The notes under the pieces: generated by a model
Databases searched by the model: none
The model's input: the letters and a program-made list of their open reading frames with translations, nothing else
Told to the model about the DNA's origin: nothing
Part shown: positions 8,915-17,320 of the stretch, piece by piece
Position numbering within the stretch: the stretch's first letter is position 1
Layout: each line of letters opens with the position of its first letter
NCBI GenBank assembly: GCA_910576845.1
Contig: CAJTJA010000013.1
Location: 1 to 42,347, forward strand
Reading direction: 5' to 3'
Source: an uncultured Oscillibacter sp.
GTDB taxonomy: Bacteria; Bacillota; Clostridia; Oscillospirales; Oscillospiraceae
DNA length: 42,347 nt
Program-made: the position numbers and the translations under genes

Positions 8915-8928
8915 GGCCTGTTCACATA
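8912..8928 (+). repeat. Solo copy of the TAGGGCCTGTTCACATA repeat
   Basis: Identical over 17 bases to the terminal inverted repeats of the element at 24419-24585. No matching second end is seen nearby. It begins with the stop codon of the glucosidase gene. Confidence 0.7.
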
Positions 8929-8952
8929 GGCCCCAGGAGGCCCCCCTCTCCA

Positions 8953-8985
8953 GCTTGACAACAATTTTTGTCAGGCTGGTCCTTT
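8953..8985 (+). terminator. Likely terminator after the alpha-glucosidase gene
   Basis: AGC-TGACAA pairs with TTGTCA-GCT (one mismatch) around a 6-nt loop, followed by GGTCCTTTTT. The inverted TGACAA/TTGTCA could alternatively be a protein-binding site. Confidence 0.5.
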
Positions 8986-9003
8986 TTCCAATGCGTTCCC
9001 GGC

Positions 9004-9033
9004 TTGCTTTTTGCAGCCGCCCTGTGCTAAAAT
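9004..9033 (+). promoter_or_regulatory. Promoter of the binding protein-kinase-regulator trio
   Basis: TTGCTT and TAAAAT with an 18-nt spacer, 29 nt before the start codon. A moderate match. Confidence 0.45.
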
Positions 9034-9062
9034 GGAAAAAACAGGGCAGGGAGGGATTTGAG

Positions 9063-10058
9063 ATGCGGCGGCTTTTCCTCCTTTGCCTCCTTTTGTTTCT
9101 TTTAACTGGCTGTGCAGGTGAAACCGACACATTCAGTTCTTATGCACCGCCGGAAGAAGATCGTTTGGTTATCTATACCTCTCACAAGGAAGAGGTCTAT
9201 GGTCCTATTATTAAGGAGTTCGAGGAGCAAACCGGCATCTGGGTTCAAATGGAGTCCGGCGGTACCACGGCACTGCTCGCCCGTGTCGCCGAGGAGGCGG
9301 AGGCCCCCTGCTGCGACCTGTTTTTTGGCGGCGGGGTGGACAGCCTTCAGTCCTGTTCCTTCCTGTTTGAACCCTATGTCAGCCCGCTTCAAGAGGATAT
9401 TCAGCCCGCCTTTCGCTGTACGGACGGCACCTGGACGGCGTTCTCTTTTCTTCCGGTAGTGCTGATCTACAATCCAATTCTAATCCGCTCCAACCCGCCC
9501 GACAGCTGGCAGAGCCTTCTGGACCCCGCCTGGCGGGGAAAGATTGCCTTCGCCTCTCCCTTGATTTCCGGCTCCAGCTACACCGCTCTGGCCTCTCTGC
9601 TCCAAGTCCTGCCCGGAGATGACGAGGCGCTTCTCGCCGCTTTTATCCAAAACCTGGACGGGCAGATTTTGGAGAGTTCCAGCTATGTCACCAGCGCGGT
9701 GGCAGACGGCACCTGCTACATCGGCGCCATTCCCGAGGACATCGCTCTCCAAGCCATTCAAAAAGGCCAGGATATCACCCTGCTCTGTCCCAAGGAGGGA
9801 ACCACCGCCGTACCTGACGGCATGGCGGTAGTTTCCGGCTGCGCCCACAGGGACAACGCCCGGCGCTTCATTGACTTCGCTCTGGGGAAGGACGTCCAGC
9901 ACTACCTTGCGGAACACTGTTTCCGCCGTTCCGTTCGGTCGGACACTGGCGAGGGGGAGGCGCTTCCGGCCCTCGATTACGACATCGCCTGGGCTAGTGA
10001 ACAGAGAGAAACGCTGCTGGCCCGCTGGCAGCTGCTGAGCGGAGGCGGGGCAACATGA
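9063..10058 (+). CDS. Solute-binding lipoprotein, sensor component (HptA/AfuA-like)
   Basis: Extracytoplasmic lipoprotein of 331 residues. A short basic N-terminus (MRRL), hydrophobic core and lipobox LLTGC mark it for lipidation at the cysteine. The body is a type-2 periplasmic binding fold of the iron/AfuA/FutA group (VIYTSHKEEVYGPIIKEFEEQTG, SWQSLLDPAWRGKIAF). A longer reading from 8898 was rejected because GGGAGGGA precedes this ATG and it starts the signal peptide. The stop overlaps the kinase start (ATGA), so it is probably a sensing partner of the kinase rather than a transport subunit. Comparable trios are HptA-HptS-HptR and PgtC-PgtB-PgtA. Ligand unproven; sugar phosphate is a guess from these relatives. 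Confidence 0.88.
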   Translation: MRRLFLLCLLLFLLTGCAGETDTFSSYAPPEEDRLVIYTSHKEEVYGPIIKEFEEQTGIWVQMESGGTTALLARVAEEAEAPCCDLFFGGGVDSLQSCSFLFEPYVSPLQEDIQPAFRCTDGTWTAFSFLPVVLIYNPILIRSNPPDSWQSLLDPAWRGKIAFASPLISGSSYTALASLLQVLPGDDEALLAAFIQNLDGQILESSSYVTSAVADGTCYIGAIPEDIALQAIQKGQDITLLCPKEGTTAVPDGMAVVSGCAHRDNARRFIDFALGKDVQHYLAEHCFRRSVRSDTGEGEALPALDYDIAWASEQRETLLARWQLLSGGGAT

Positions 10059-11761
10059 AAAAATGGATACAGCGCTCTTTCCGAAACCGGATCTTTATCA
10101 CGATGCTCCTCACCGCCCTGATTCCTCTTTTGCTGGGCGGCGCACTGATGCTCAGGCTCCAGGTGGAGCGGATCGAGAGCAGCCTCGCCCAGCAGGCAGA
10201 ACTTCAGGCAGGCGTCCTGCTGGGCACTTTGGAGCATGTTTTTTCCAACTGTGAACAGATGACAAAAACGCTGTCGGGCAGCACGGTGGTCCGCAGCGCT
10301 CTTCATCGGGGGGACAGCGGTTCCCGGACTCTCTATCAGGTTCTCTACCGGACCACGGAACCCCTCCGGGATTATGTCCGCTTTGACGTCTATGATACCG
10401 AGGGTCTCTGCCGTTACACCACCAGCACCTTGGTGCTCCCGGAGGCGCTTGATATCCAGTGGGGGCTTTTGCCTGCCGCAGGGCGGGCAAACGGGCTGGT
10501 ATTCCGCTCCGGCAGCCGGGGCGGCCTCACTGCCGCAAGAGCCGTCCGGGGCCACGGCGGAGAACTTCTGGGCTACCTGACGGCAACCATAGACCAGGCC
10601 GGTTTTGTCCGTCTTTTCGACGGGCACTACAGCGCCGCTTGTGAAGTGCTCCTGCTGGACCGGCAATGGAGGACCGTTTATTATTCCCGTCCCGCCCAGG
10701 CCGGGGAAACCGTGGAAACTCTTCGTTCCCGGCTTCTCTCCGGCCAGCCTCTTTCCGGCACGGACGGAGCCTACCGCTTCTATGCCGCACAGCATGAGAA
10801 AACCGGCTTTACCCTTCTGCTCCAGCAGCCCAGGACGTTCAACGCTCAGGTCATGAACACCATCTATCTGATCAGCTGCTTTGTGGGAACACTGTGCATC
10901 CTCCTGAGCCTGTTCTGCACCTGGCAGCTCAGCCGGTATCTCTCCAAACCCGTCCACCAGCTGGATCAGGCCATGGGCGAGGTAGAGCGGGGCCGCTTTG
11001 ACATCCGTCTGGAAACCGGCCGGTCCGATGAGCTGGGCCGCCTGGCCGGCAGCTTTAACCGAATGACCGGAGAATACCGCTCCAATCTGGACCGCTCTGT
11101 CCGGCGCCAGCAGGAGCTGAACGAAACCAGGCTCCGCATGATGCAGGCCCAATTGAATCCACATTTTCTATATAACACTCTAGACACCGTAAAGTGGCTT
11201 GGCGTAGCTCACCGCGTGCCTCAGGTGGCCGAACTGGCAACCAACCTGGCCGCCATTCTGCGGGCCGCCATCTCCGGGGATGAAATCGTCATTTTAGATC
11301 AGGAGCTGGACCTGGTGGAGCGGTATGTGGACATTCAGTCCATCCGCTTCGCAGACCGGTTCACCTGCGAAATCGATGTTCAGGAGCGCTACCGGAACTG
11401 TCTTGTGCCCAAGCTGGCCCTCCAGCCCCTGGTGGAAAACGCCATTCTCCACGGCGTCGCCGGGCTGGAAGAGGGATATATCAAGCTCTGGGCGGAAGAA
11501 GAGAACGGTGATCTTCTCCTGACCGTCTCCGACAACGGCCCCGGTATTCCCCCTGAAATCCTGGAGAGGCTGAACAGTCCCGGCAGGCGGATTGAAGGCA
11601 GGCATTTGGGGCTTTTTAACGTAGACAGCATCATCCGCCTGCATTACGGGCAGCGCTATGGTCTCTCGGCCCGTTCCAAGCCAGGAGAGGGCAGCCGCGT
11701 CCGGCTGCGTCTGCCTATGCGGAGAGAGGAGGACGCCCATGCTGAAGGTTCTGGTGGTTGA
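10055..11761 (+). CDS. YesM/HptS-type sensor histidine kinase
   Basis: Membrane histidine kinase of 568 residues. One helix near residues 13-33, a large external sensor region, a second helix near 268-290, then HAMP, a His_kinase segment with the phospho-acceptor H370 in LNPHFLYNTLD, and an HATPase_c domain with N-box LVENAILHG and G1 box DNGPGI. PHFLYN is the hallmark of the YesM/LytS-like class that pairs with AraC-type regulators. It overlaps the lipoprotein by 4 nt and the regulator by 23 nt, so the three are produced together. Likely signal: ligand-loaded lipoprotein on the external domain. Confidence 0.94.
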   Translation: MKKWIQRSFRNRIFITMLLTALIPLLLGGALMLRLQVERIESSLAQQAELQAGVLLGTLEHVFSNCEQMTKTLSGSTVVRSALHRGDSGSRTLYQVLYRTTEPLRDYVRFDVYDTEGLCRYTTSTLVLPEALDIQWGLLPAAGRANGLVFRSGSRGGLTAARAVRGHGGELLGYLTATIDQAGFVRLFDGHYSAACEVLLLDRQWRTVYYSRPAQAGETVETLRSRLLSGQPLSGTDGAYRFYAAQHEKTGFTLLLQQPRTFNAQVMNTIYLISCFVGTLCILLSLFCTWQLSRYLSKPVHQLDQAMGEVERGRFDIRLETGRSDELGRLAGSFNRMTGEYRSNLDRSVRRQQELNETRLRMMQAQLNPHFLYNTLDTVKWLGVAHRVPQVAELATNLAAILRAAISGDEIVILDQELDLVERYVDIQSIRFADRFTCEIDVQERYRNCLVPKLALQPLVENAILHGVAGLEEGYIKLWAEEENGDLLLTVSDNGPGIPPEILERLNSPGRRIEGRHLGLFNVDSIIRLHYGQRYGLSARSKPGEGSRVRLRLPMRREEDAHAEGSGG

Positions 11762-12485
11762 CGATGAGGCGGTGGTCCGCCGGGGAATCGTCCTGGGAAT
11801 AGACTGGGCCGCCAGAGGATGCGTGCTGGCAGGAGAGGCCGCGAACGGAGAGGAGGGACTCGCCGCCGCGGAGCGATACAGCCCCAGCCTGATCATTACG
11901 GATGTGCGGATGCCCCGGATGGACGGCATCGAAATGCTGGCAAAGCTCCGGGAACAGGGAAATAAAGCTCATGTCATCCTTCTCACCGCCCACAGCGACT
12001 TTGCATATGCCCGCAGCGCTCTGAAGCTGGGAGCCGACGATTACCTTCTGAAGCCCTTTCGGAACGAGGAGCTGATTGCCGCCATTGACAGCGTCCGCCA
12101 AAAAGAGCGGGAGCTCACGGGTCAAGTGTTCGGAGGCGGCCTGCCCCTGGTCAAAGGGGATAAGAGCAAGTATGTGCTACAAGCCCTTCAATACATTTCC
12201 CAGCACTATGCCGACGAGGATATCAGCATTACCGCTATTGCTCAGCACCTCCAGGTCAGCGAGGGACATTTAAGCCATGTATTTAAAAAAGAGACCGGCT
12301 ACACTGTCATCAACTACCTGACTCAATACCGGGTTCACCGGGCTATGGAGCTTCTGCGCGACTGCCGCCGGAAAATCTATGAGGTGGCGGCGGAGGTGGG
12401 CTATCGGGACGTGACCTACTTTGGAAGCACCTTCAAAAAGCTGGTGGGCGTATCTCCTTCGGAATATCAGGACCGCTGCCGGTAG
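11739..12485 (+). CDS. AraC-type response regulator (YesN/HptR class)
   Basis: Cytoplasmic transcription factor of 248 residues: receiver domain with acidic pocket DDE (8-10), phospho-acceptor D55 in ITDVRMPRMDG, conserved K105 in LLKPF; then a C-terminal pair of helix-turn-helix motifs of the AraC family (ITAIAQHLQVSEGHLSHVFK and YEVAAEVGYRDVTYFGSTFKK). The ATG inside the kinase gene is chosen because GAGAGGAGG precedes it and the receiver begins at once (MLKVLVVDDE); the longer in-frame reading is rejected. A terminator follows, and the next promoter carries spaced direct repeats that could be its target. Confidence 0.94.
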   Translation: MLKVLVVDDEAVVRRGIVLGIDWAARGCVLAGEAANGEEGLAAAERYSPSLIITDVRMPRMDGIEMLAKLREQGNKAHVILLTAHSDFAYARSALKLGADDYLLKPFRNEELIAAIDSVRQKERELTGQVFGGGLPLVKGDKSKYVLQALQYISQHYADEDISITAIAQHLQVSEGHLSHVFKKETGYTVINYLTQYRVHRAMELLRDCRRKIYEVAAEVGYRDVTYFGSTFKKLVGVSPSEYQDRCR

Positions 12486-12503
12486 ACCGGCATTTCGCAC
12501 AAA

Positions 12504-12538
12504 AACAGCCGCCGGCGTTTGGCGGCTGTTGTTTTTTT
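12504..12538 (+). terminator. Intrinsic terminator after the sensory trio
   Basis: AACAGCCGCC pairs with GGCGGCTGTT around a 7-nt loop, followed by GTTTTTTT. Confidence 0.9.
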
Positions 12539-12545
12539 GACAGGA

Positions 12546-12563
12546 TTCGCAGAAGAATCGCAG
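12546..12563 (+). promoter_or_regulatory. Candidate response-regulator site: TCGCAG direct repeats 11 bp apart
   Basis: TTCGCAG and ATCGCAG repeat with an 11-bp period, one helical turn, directly upstream of a promoter with a poor -35. AraC-type activators typically bind such tandem half-sites. Assignment to the adjacent regulator is inference. Confidence 0.5.
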
Positions 12564-12573
12564 TTCTGCCCGG

Positions 12574-12602
12574 TTTTTTTATAGCCGGAACTCCTGTATA
12601 CT
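12574..12602 (+). promoter_or_regulatory. Activator-dependent-looking promoter of the importer operon
   Basis: TATACT is 17 nt downstream of TTTTTT, a poor -35, as expected for a promoter needing an activator bound just upstream. The leader to the ATG is about 48 nt. Confidence 0.5.
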
Positions 12603-12656
12603 ATGACTATGGAAGCATTGGATTTCCAATGGATTTTTAGACAAGGAGACGATGAA

Positions 12657-13949
12657 ATGAAAAAGATTCTTGCGACCCTGCTGGCTCTGGTCATGGTCCT
12701 ATCCCTGGCTGCCTGCGGCGGCGATAAGGGCGGCAGCACCCAGCAGCCCGCCGGCAGCCAGCCCGGCGGCAGCGATCCCTCTTCTGCCGGCAGCGACGGA
12801 GAGGAGAAGGATTACTCCGGCTACACCATCCGCATTTATTCCAACTCCAACTCCACCGAACGCACCACCTGGCTGATTAACGAAGCCAGAGACGCCGGCT
12901 TCACCATCAGCATCGACGACAACAGCGTTATCTCCGGCGACACCGCCGCCATCCAGGCCGCCAACGAGAACAAGGACGGCGACATCCTCTTTGGCCTCAA
13001 CGAAACCCGCTGGAGCCAGGTTATCAACGGCCAATATGAAAATCTGAGTCTGGTGGACTGGACGCCCTCCTGGTCCGGCGATGTGGGCGAGTATGTCTAT
13101 CCCGGTCAGGCTTACGGTCTGGTCATCCAAAACGTTCTGATGCTTTACCGCAACGATGAGCTTGGCACCAATGGCAAGGAGCTCAAGTTTGACCACTGGG
13201 CCGATATCGTGGACTGCGGCTACACCTGGTACCGCCAGAACAAAGTGGGCGGCACTACCAACGCCAACATCAACTCCGCCATGCTGTACGCTTTCGTTGA
13301 TCCCTCCTCTCCCGCCGGCGGCATCACTGTGGACGGCTGGAAAACCCTGTGGAGATACTGCGCCGAGGGCAAGAGCGGCGGCGACGACTATAAGTACGGC
13401 TTTGATCCTCTGAACAAGGGCGACGTTCAGGTGTCCACTTTCTACTCCTCTTCCCTCTACGGCAAAATCGACGCTGCGGGCGAGAGCTCCGACAAGCCTC
13501 TGACCGGCACCATGGAACCTGAAAACTGGGCGCTGGTGGACATTGCCGACGGCACCTATTACATTGCCGAATACATCGGCGTACTGGATAAAGCCGGCCG
13601 CTCCGAGGAGGAGACAGAAGCCGTCATGGCATTTGCCGAGTGGTTCGGCTCCGCCGACGTGCAGGCCGCCTGGGGCGAAGAGTTCGACTCCTATCCCTGC
13701 AATACCGAGGCTGCCGACATCCTCTATCCTGGCGGCGTGCCCGGCATCTACACACTGAAGAACTTTGCCCTCACTCAGGTGGAAGGCGCCAACATGACCT
13801 ATGCCGAGTATGTGGCCGCTCACTCCAGCGAATGGACCAACATCATGACCAACCTGGGCTTCTACTGGGCCGACGCCGGCAAGCCCGCTCCCACTCCCGA
13901 CTGGGATAACCTGGACTGGGCTACCCTCACTCAGGAGGCCGCGGGCTGA
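12657..13949 (+). CDS. Solute-binding lipoprotein of the importer (AfuA-like)
   Basis: Extracytoplasmic lipoprotein of 430 residues that would capture substrate for the downstream ATPase and permease. Signal peptide MKKILATLLALVMVLSLAAC with the lipobox cysteine at 20, then a Gly/Ser/Pro/Gln-rich tether to about residue 45, then a binding-protein fold (YTIRIYSNSNSTERTTWLI; SGDTAAIQAANENKDGDILFG). ATG at 12657 follows AAGGAGACG; the ATG five bases earlier meets a stop at once, and the longer 12603 reading lacks a signal sequence. A strong hairpin after the gene may raise its mRNA level relative to the membrane subunits. Ligand unknown; AfuA-like proteins bind hexose phosphates or ferric iron. 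Confidence 0.9.
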   Translation: MKKILATLLALVMVLSLAACGGDKGGSTQQPAGSQPGGSDPSSAGSDGEEKDYSGYTIRIYSNSNSTERTTWLINEARDAGFTISIDDNSVISGDTAAIQAANENKDGDILFGLNETRWSQVINGQYENLSLVDWTPSWSGDVGEYVYPGQAYGLVIQNVLMLYRNDELGTNGKELKFDHWADIVDCGYTWYRQNKVGGTTNANINSAMLYAFVDPSSPAGGITVDGWKTLWRYCAEGKSGGDDYKYGFDPLNKGDVQVSTFYSSSLYGKIDAAGESSDKPLTGTMEPENWALVDIADGTYYIAEYIGVLDKAGRSEEETEAVMAFAEWFGSADVQAAWGEEFDSYPCNTEAADILYPGGVPGIYTLKNFALTQVEGANMTYAEYVAAHSSEWTNIMTNLGFYWADAGKPAPTPDWDNLDWATLTQEAAG

Positions 13950-13984
13950 GCTCCGCAGAATCTCACTGATCAACTGCTTCTCAC

Positions 13985-14015
13985 CTATGGCGGGCCGGAT
14001 ACCGGCTCGCCATAG
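13985..14015 (+). terminator. 14-bp stem hairpin after the binding-protein gene (attenuator or stabiliser)
   Basis: CTATGGCGGGCCGG pairs with CCGGCTCGCCATAG with one G-U pair and a 3-nt loop. No T-tract follows, so it probably stabilises the 3' end of the binding-protein message or partly ends transcription before the ATPase gene. Confidence 0.65.
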
Positions 14016-14138
14016 ATTTAGGGGGTCATTTGGAAAATGTTAAAACGGCCAATCCACGGATTTTTCCGCTGACGCTCGGTTGATTCCTTTAAAATCCGTC
14101 AGGATTCCCGAGGAATACTGCCCCGCTCAGAGATTGGA

Positions 14139-14174
14139 TAACCCTTGGCGGCCCTGTAACCCTTGGCGGCCCTG
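14139..14174 (+). repeat. 18-bp perfect tandem duplication
   Basis: TAACCCTTGGCGGCCCTG occurs twice head to tail in the 382-bp gap between binding-protein and ATPase genes. The rest of that gap shows no coding signal. Confidence 0.85.
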
Positions 14175-14331
14175 CCGCCTTACGGATATCGCATGCCCTT
14201 CGGGCAAAAAATCCCTTTCCGCTGGACATTCCGTCTTTTTCAAGCAGCCCCAGGCTCCGCTCATACGGAAATTTCAGACACTTCCTTTGAAGCACACATA
14301 CCGCAAATCATGAAAAGAGGAGATTCGCGCC

Positions 14332-15354
14332 ATGATCCGGCTCAATGACATCGTCGTCAAATTCGGCGACTTCACTGCCCTTCACGACATCAACATTCAT
14401 GTGAAGGAGGGGGAGTTTTTCACCTTCCTCGGCCCTTCCGGCTGCGGAAAAACCACCACCCTGCGGACAATCACCGGGTTCATTGAGCCGGTCTCCGGCA
14501 GCGTGGAGGTCAAGGGAAAAGACATCACCCACGTACCCATTGAAAACCGCAACATCGGCATCGTTTTCCAGAGCTATGCCCTGTTCCCCACCATGACGGT
14601 TTATGACAACATTGCGTTCGGTCTGAAAATCAAGAAGGACAAAAAAGCAGAGATTGACCGGAAAGTCCGGGATATAGCCAGAAAAGTGGACCTCAGTGAC
14701 GAACAGCTGGCCAAAGCCGTCTCCCAGCTCTCCGGCGGCCAGCAGCAGCGGGTAGCCATTGCCCGCGCCCTGGTCACAGGCCCTTCTATTATCTGCATGG
14801 ATGAGCCGCTGAGCAATCTGGACGCCAAGCTCCGGGTACAGCTCCGCAATGAGCTGAAGAAAATGCAGAAGGATTTCGGCATCACTACCATCTACGTCAC
14901 CCACGATCAGGAGGAAGCCCTGACCCTCTCCGACCGCATCGCGGTCTTCAACAAAGGCGTGGTGGAACAAATCGGCACGCCCAACGAGGTCTACAACCAT
15001 TCCGCCACGGAATTTGTCTGTAACTTCATCGGCGATATCAACCCCCTTTCCTCCGAGGTGGTGGCGGAGCTGAACCGGGCCGGAGGCAGCGCGGACCCCG
15101 CTGCCCACAATTATATCCGGCTGGAGCGCATCCATGTGAACGCAGACCCCAAGCCCGGCTGCGCGGTGCTGAACGGAACGGTGGACAGCCGGGAGTACTA
15201 CGGTCTGTACATTAAATATTACATCACTGTAGACGGCCAGACCATCAAAGTGATCGAGAAGAACGACGGCGTCAACATCTATGAGGCGGGCCAAAAGGTG
15301 AACGTTATCATGGACCCCAGGGACGTGATGGCCTATCCCGCCGGCAGGGACTAA
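14332..15354 (+). CDS. ABC importer ATP-binding protein (AfuC/FbpC-like)
   Basis: Cytoplasmic motor of the importer, 340 residues. Walker A GPSGCGKTTT near 36, Q-loop VFQSYALFPTM, signature LSGGQQQR, Walker B IICMDEPLSNLD, switch region YVTHDQEEA, then a C-terminal TOBE-like domain from about 240. The ATG follows AGAGGAG. It lies 12 bp before the fused permease and 382 bp after the binding-protein gene. It is plainly of the same family as the ATPase at the left edge of the window, so the locus carries two related importers. Confidence 0.94.
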   Translation: MIRLNDIVVKFGDFTALHDINIHVKEGEFFTFLGPSGCGKTTTLRTITGFIEPVSGSVEVKGKDITHVPIENRNIGIVFQSYALFPTMTVYDNIAFGLKIKKDKKAEIDRKVRDIARKVDLSDEQLAKAVSQLSGGQQQRVAIARALVTGPSIICMDEPLSNLDAKLRVQLRNELKKMQKDFGITTIYVTHDQEEALTLSDRIAVFNKGVVEQIGTPNEVYNHSATEFVCNFIGDINPLSSEVVAELNRAGGSADPAAHNYIRLERIHVNADPKPGCAVLNGTVDSREYYGLYIKYYITVDGQTIKVIEKNDGVNIYEAGQKVNVIMDPRDVMAYPAGRD

Positions 15355-15366
15355 GGGGGTGGGCTC

Positions 15367-17280
15367 ATGAATGCGAAAGCCCGTTCCGGCGGCCTCAATC
15401 CATCCTTCCTGGTCAAGGTTTTCGGTATCGCCTTCTTCGCTTATCTGTTTTTCGGCTTCATGCTTCTGCCCTGCCTGAATACCCTGGCCAGCATCTTCAG
15501 CACCACCAATGCTGCCGGAGAGCGGGACCCTCTGGCGGTCATCCGGTTTTTCTTTGCCGGCAACATGCGGTCCTTTGTCTGGAACTCTCTAAAGCTGGCC
15601 ATCGGCCTGGTTGTCACCGTCAATGTGGTGGGCGTATCCATTGTGCTGCTGACAGAGTACTTTGACATCAAGGGAGCAAAAATCCTGCGCCTTGGCTACA
15701 TGACCACCCTAATCTACAGCGGTGTAGCTCTGGTCACAGGCTATCTCTTTCTCTATGACAGCGACGGCATCATCACTACGATGCTGGCCAACGCTTTCCC
15801 CGGCATGAACGCCGACTGGTTCTCGGGATTCAACGCGGTGTGGTTCACCATGACATTCGCCTGCACCAGCAACCACGCTCTTTTCCTCCGCAACGCCATC
15901 CGGGGAATCGACTACAATACAGTCGAAGCTGCCCGGAATATGGGTGCCAAGCCTTTCAAGGTGCTGTGGAAGGTGGTTTTTCCCACGCTGGTCCCCACCA
16001 TGTTCTCCCTGACGGTGATGACCTTTATCACCGGCCTCTGCGCCATGTCCGCGCCAACTCTGCTGGGCTACGATTCCATTAATCCGGAAATCGTCCGCCT
16101 GGCGGGCTCCTCTGTCGCCGACGAGGCCTTCCCCCAGGCCCGGGCTGCACTGCTGTCCATGATTCTGGCCATGTTTACCATTGTGCTTCTGACCGTTCTC
16201 TCCTCCTATGAGCGGAAGGGGCATTACCTCTCGGTTTCCAAGACCAAGGCCAAGCTTCAAAAGCAGAAGATTGACAACCCCGCGGCCAATGTCCTGGCTC
16301 ATATTTACGCCTACGTTCTCTTCATCATTTACATGATTCCCGTGGTGATGATTATCATTTTTTCCTTCCAGACCTATGGAGCCATTCGGATGAAGAAGCT
16401 GGACGTTACTAACTGGACCCTGGTGAACTTCTTCGGTTCAGAGGACTATCAGTATCTTACCAACCGGGGAACCTACAAGACCCGGAAAGGGTCCATCTCC
16501 GGCCTCTTTGCCAACGAGGCAACGCTGGGCGGCATCCGGCTCAGTTTTATTCTCTCCGCCATTGCCGCGGCCCTGGCCTGCGTCATTGTGGTGGCGGCGT
16601 GCAGCTATATCTTCAAAAACCGGAACAAAAAATCCGGTGTGGTTCTGGAATACGCTCTGCTCTTCCCCTGGCTGCTGCCTACCATTTTGATCTGTTACTC
16701 CTACCGGACATACTTTAACAGCGACAGCGTCTGGTATGTGGGTAATATGAATCTCTATTACGCGGAAAATGTCCGCATGCTCATCATCATCGCCTACACA
16801 GTGGTAAAACTGCCCTTCTCCCTGCGGATGATTAAAGCGGCTTTCTACGCCATCGATGAGGAGCTGGAGGACGCCGCCCGAAATCTGGGGGCCAGCAACG
16901 CCGCCACCTTCTTCAAAGTGAAGCTTCCTATTATTCTGCCCTCCGTCCTGGCGGTCTTCGCCCTGAACTTCAACGCCCTCTTTACCGAATACGATATGTC
17001 CGCCACCTTTGCCAGTTCCTACGGTACATCTTACGCCATGGTCATCCAGTCCATGTGCGCAGAAGAGGGACTCTACGGCTACAACGTCAACGCCTCCGGC
17101 CGCCGCTGCGCGTCCACGGTATTCATCATGATTGTATCCGGCATCATTCTCTATTTGGTCTACGGAGTCGGCTCCCGGGACCTTGGGGAACGGCTGGAGC
17201 TGAAGGACCGGCGCCGGAAACGCCTCGCCAAACTAAAAGCCCGGTTTTCCAAGCGTTTCCATGGGAACACCTCCGCTTGA
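15367..17280 (+). CDS. Fused two-domain ABC importer permease (AfuB/FbpB-like)
   Basis: Membrane channel of the importer, 637 residues, made of two permease halves. EAA loops are EAARNMGAKPFKVLWKVVFP in the N-half and EDAARNLGASNAATFFKVKL in the C-half. GGGGGTGG precedes the ATG 12 bp after the ATPase stop. Same architecture as the permease at 1199-3043. Fused permeases with an AfuA-type binding protein and AfuC-type ATPase transport hexose phosphates in Actinobacillus and iron in other bacteria; the lipoprotein-kinase-regulator trio beside it tips the balance towards an organic phosphate, but this is inference. Confidence 0.94.
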   Translation: MNAKARSGGLNPSFLVKVFGIAFFAYLFFGFMLLPCLNTLASIFSTTNAAGERDPLAVIRFFFAGNMRSFVWNSLKLAIGLVVTVNVVGVSIVLLTEYFDIKGAKILRLGYMTTLIYSGVALVTGYLFLYDSDGIITTMLANAFPGMNADWFSGFNAVWFTMTFACTSNHALFLRNAIRGIDYNTVEAARNMGAKPFKVLWKVVFPTLVPTMFSLTVMTFITGLCAMSAPTLLGYDSINPEIVRLAGSSVADEAFPQARAALLSMILAMFTIVLLTVLSSYERKGHYLSVSKTKAKLQKQKIDNPAANVLAHIYAYVLFIIYMIPVVMIIIFSFQTYGAIRMKKLDVTNWTLVNFFGSEDYQYLTNRGTYKTRKGSISGLFANEATLGGIRLSFILSAIAAALACVIVVAACSYIFKNRNKKSGVVLEYALLFPWLLPTILICYSYRTYFNSDSVWYVGNMNLYYAENVRMLIIIAYTVVKLPFSLRMIKAAFYAIDEELEDAARNLGASNAATFFKVKLPIILPSVLAVFALNFNALFTEYDMSATFASSYGTSYAMVIQSMCAEEGLYGYNVNASGRRCASTVFIMIVSGIILYLVYGVGSRDLGERLELKDRRRKRLAKLKARFSKRFHGNTSA

Positions 17281-17320
17281 CGCCTGTGATACAATGAAAA
17301 AAAGTATTTGGGAGGAGTTT

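Noticed and set aside
12699..13973. Minus-strand frame of 424 codons opposite the binding lipoprotein
   Set aside because: Long only because of high GC; composition is Val/Gly/Ala with no motif, while the plus frame has a signal peptide and lipobox.
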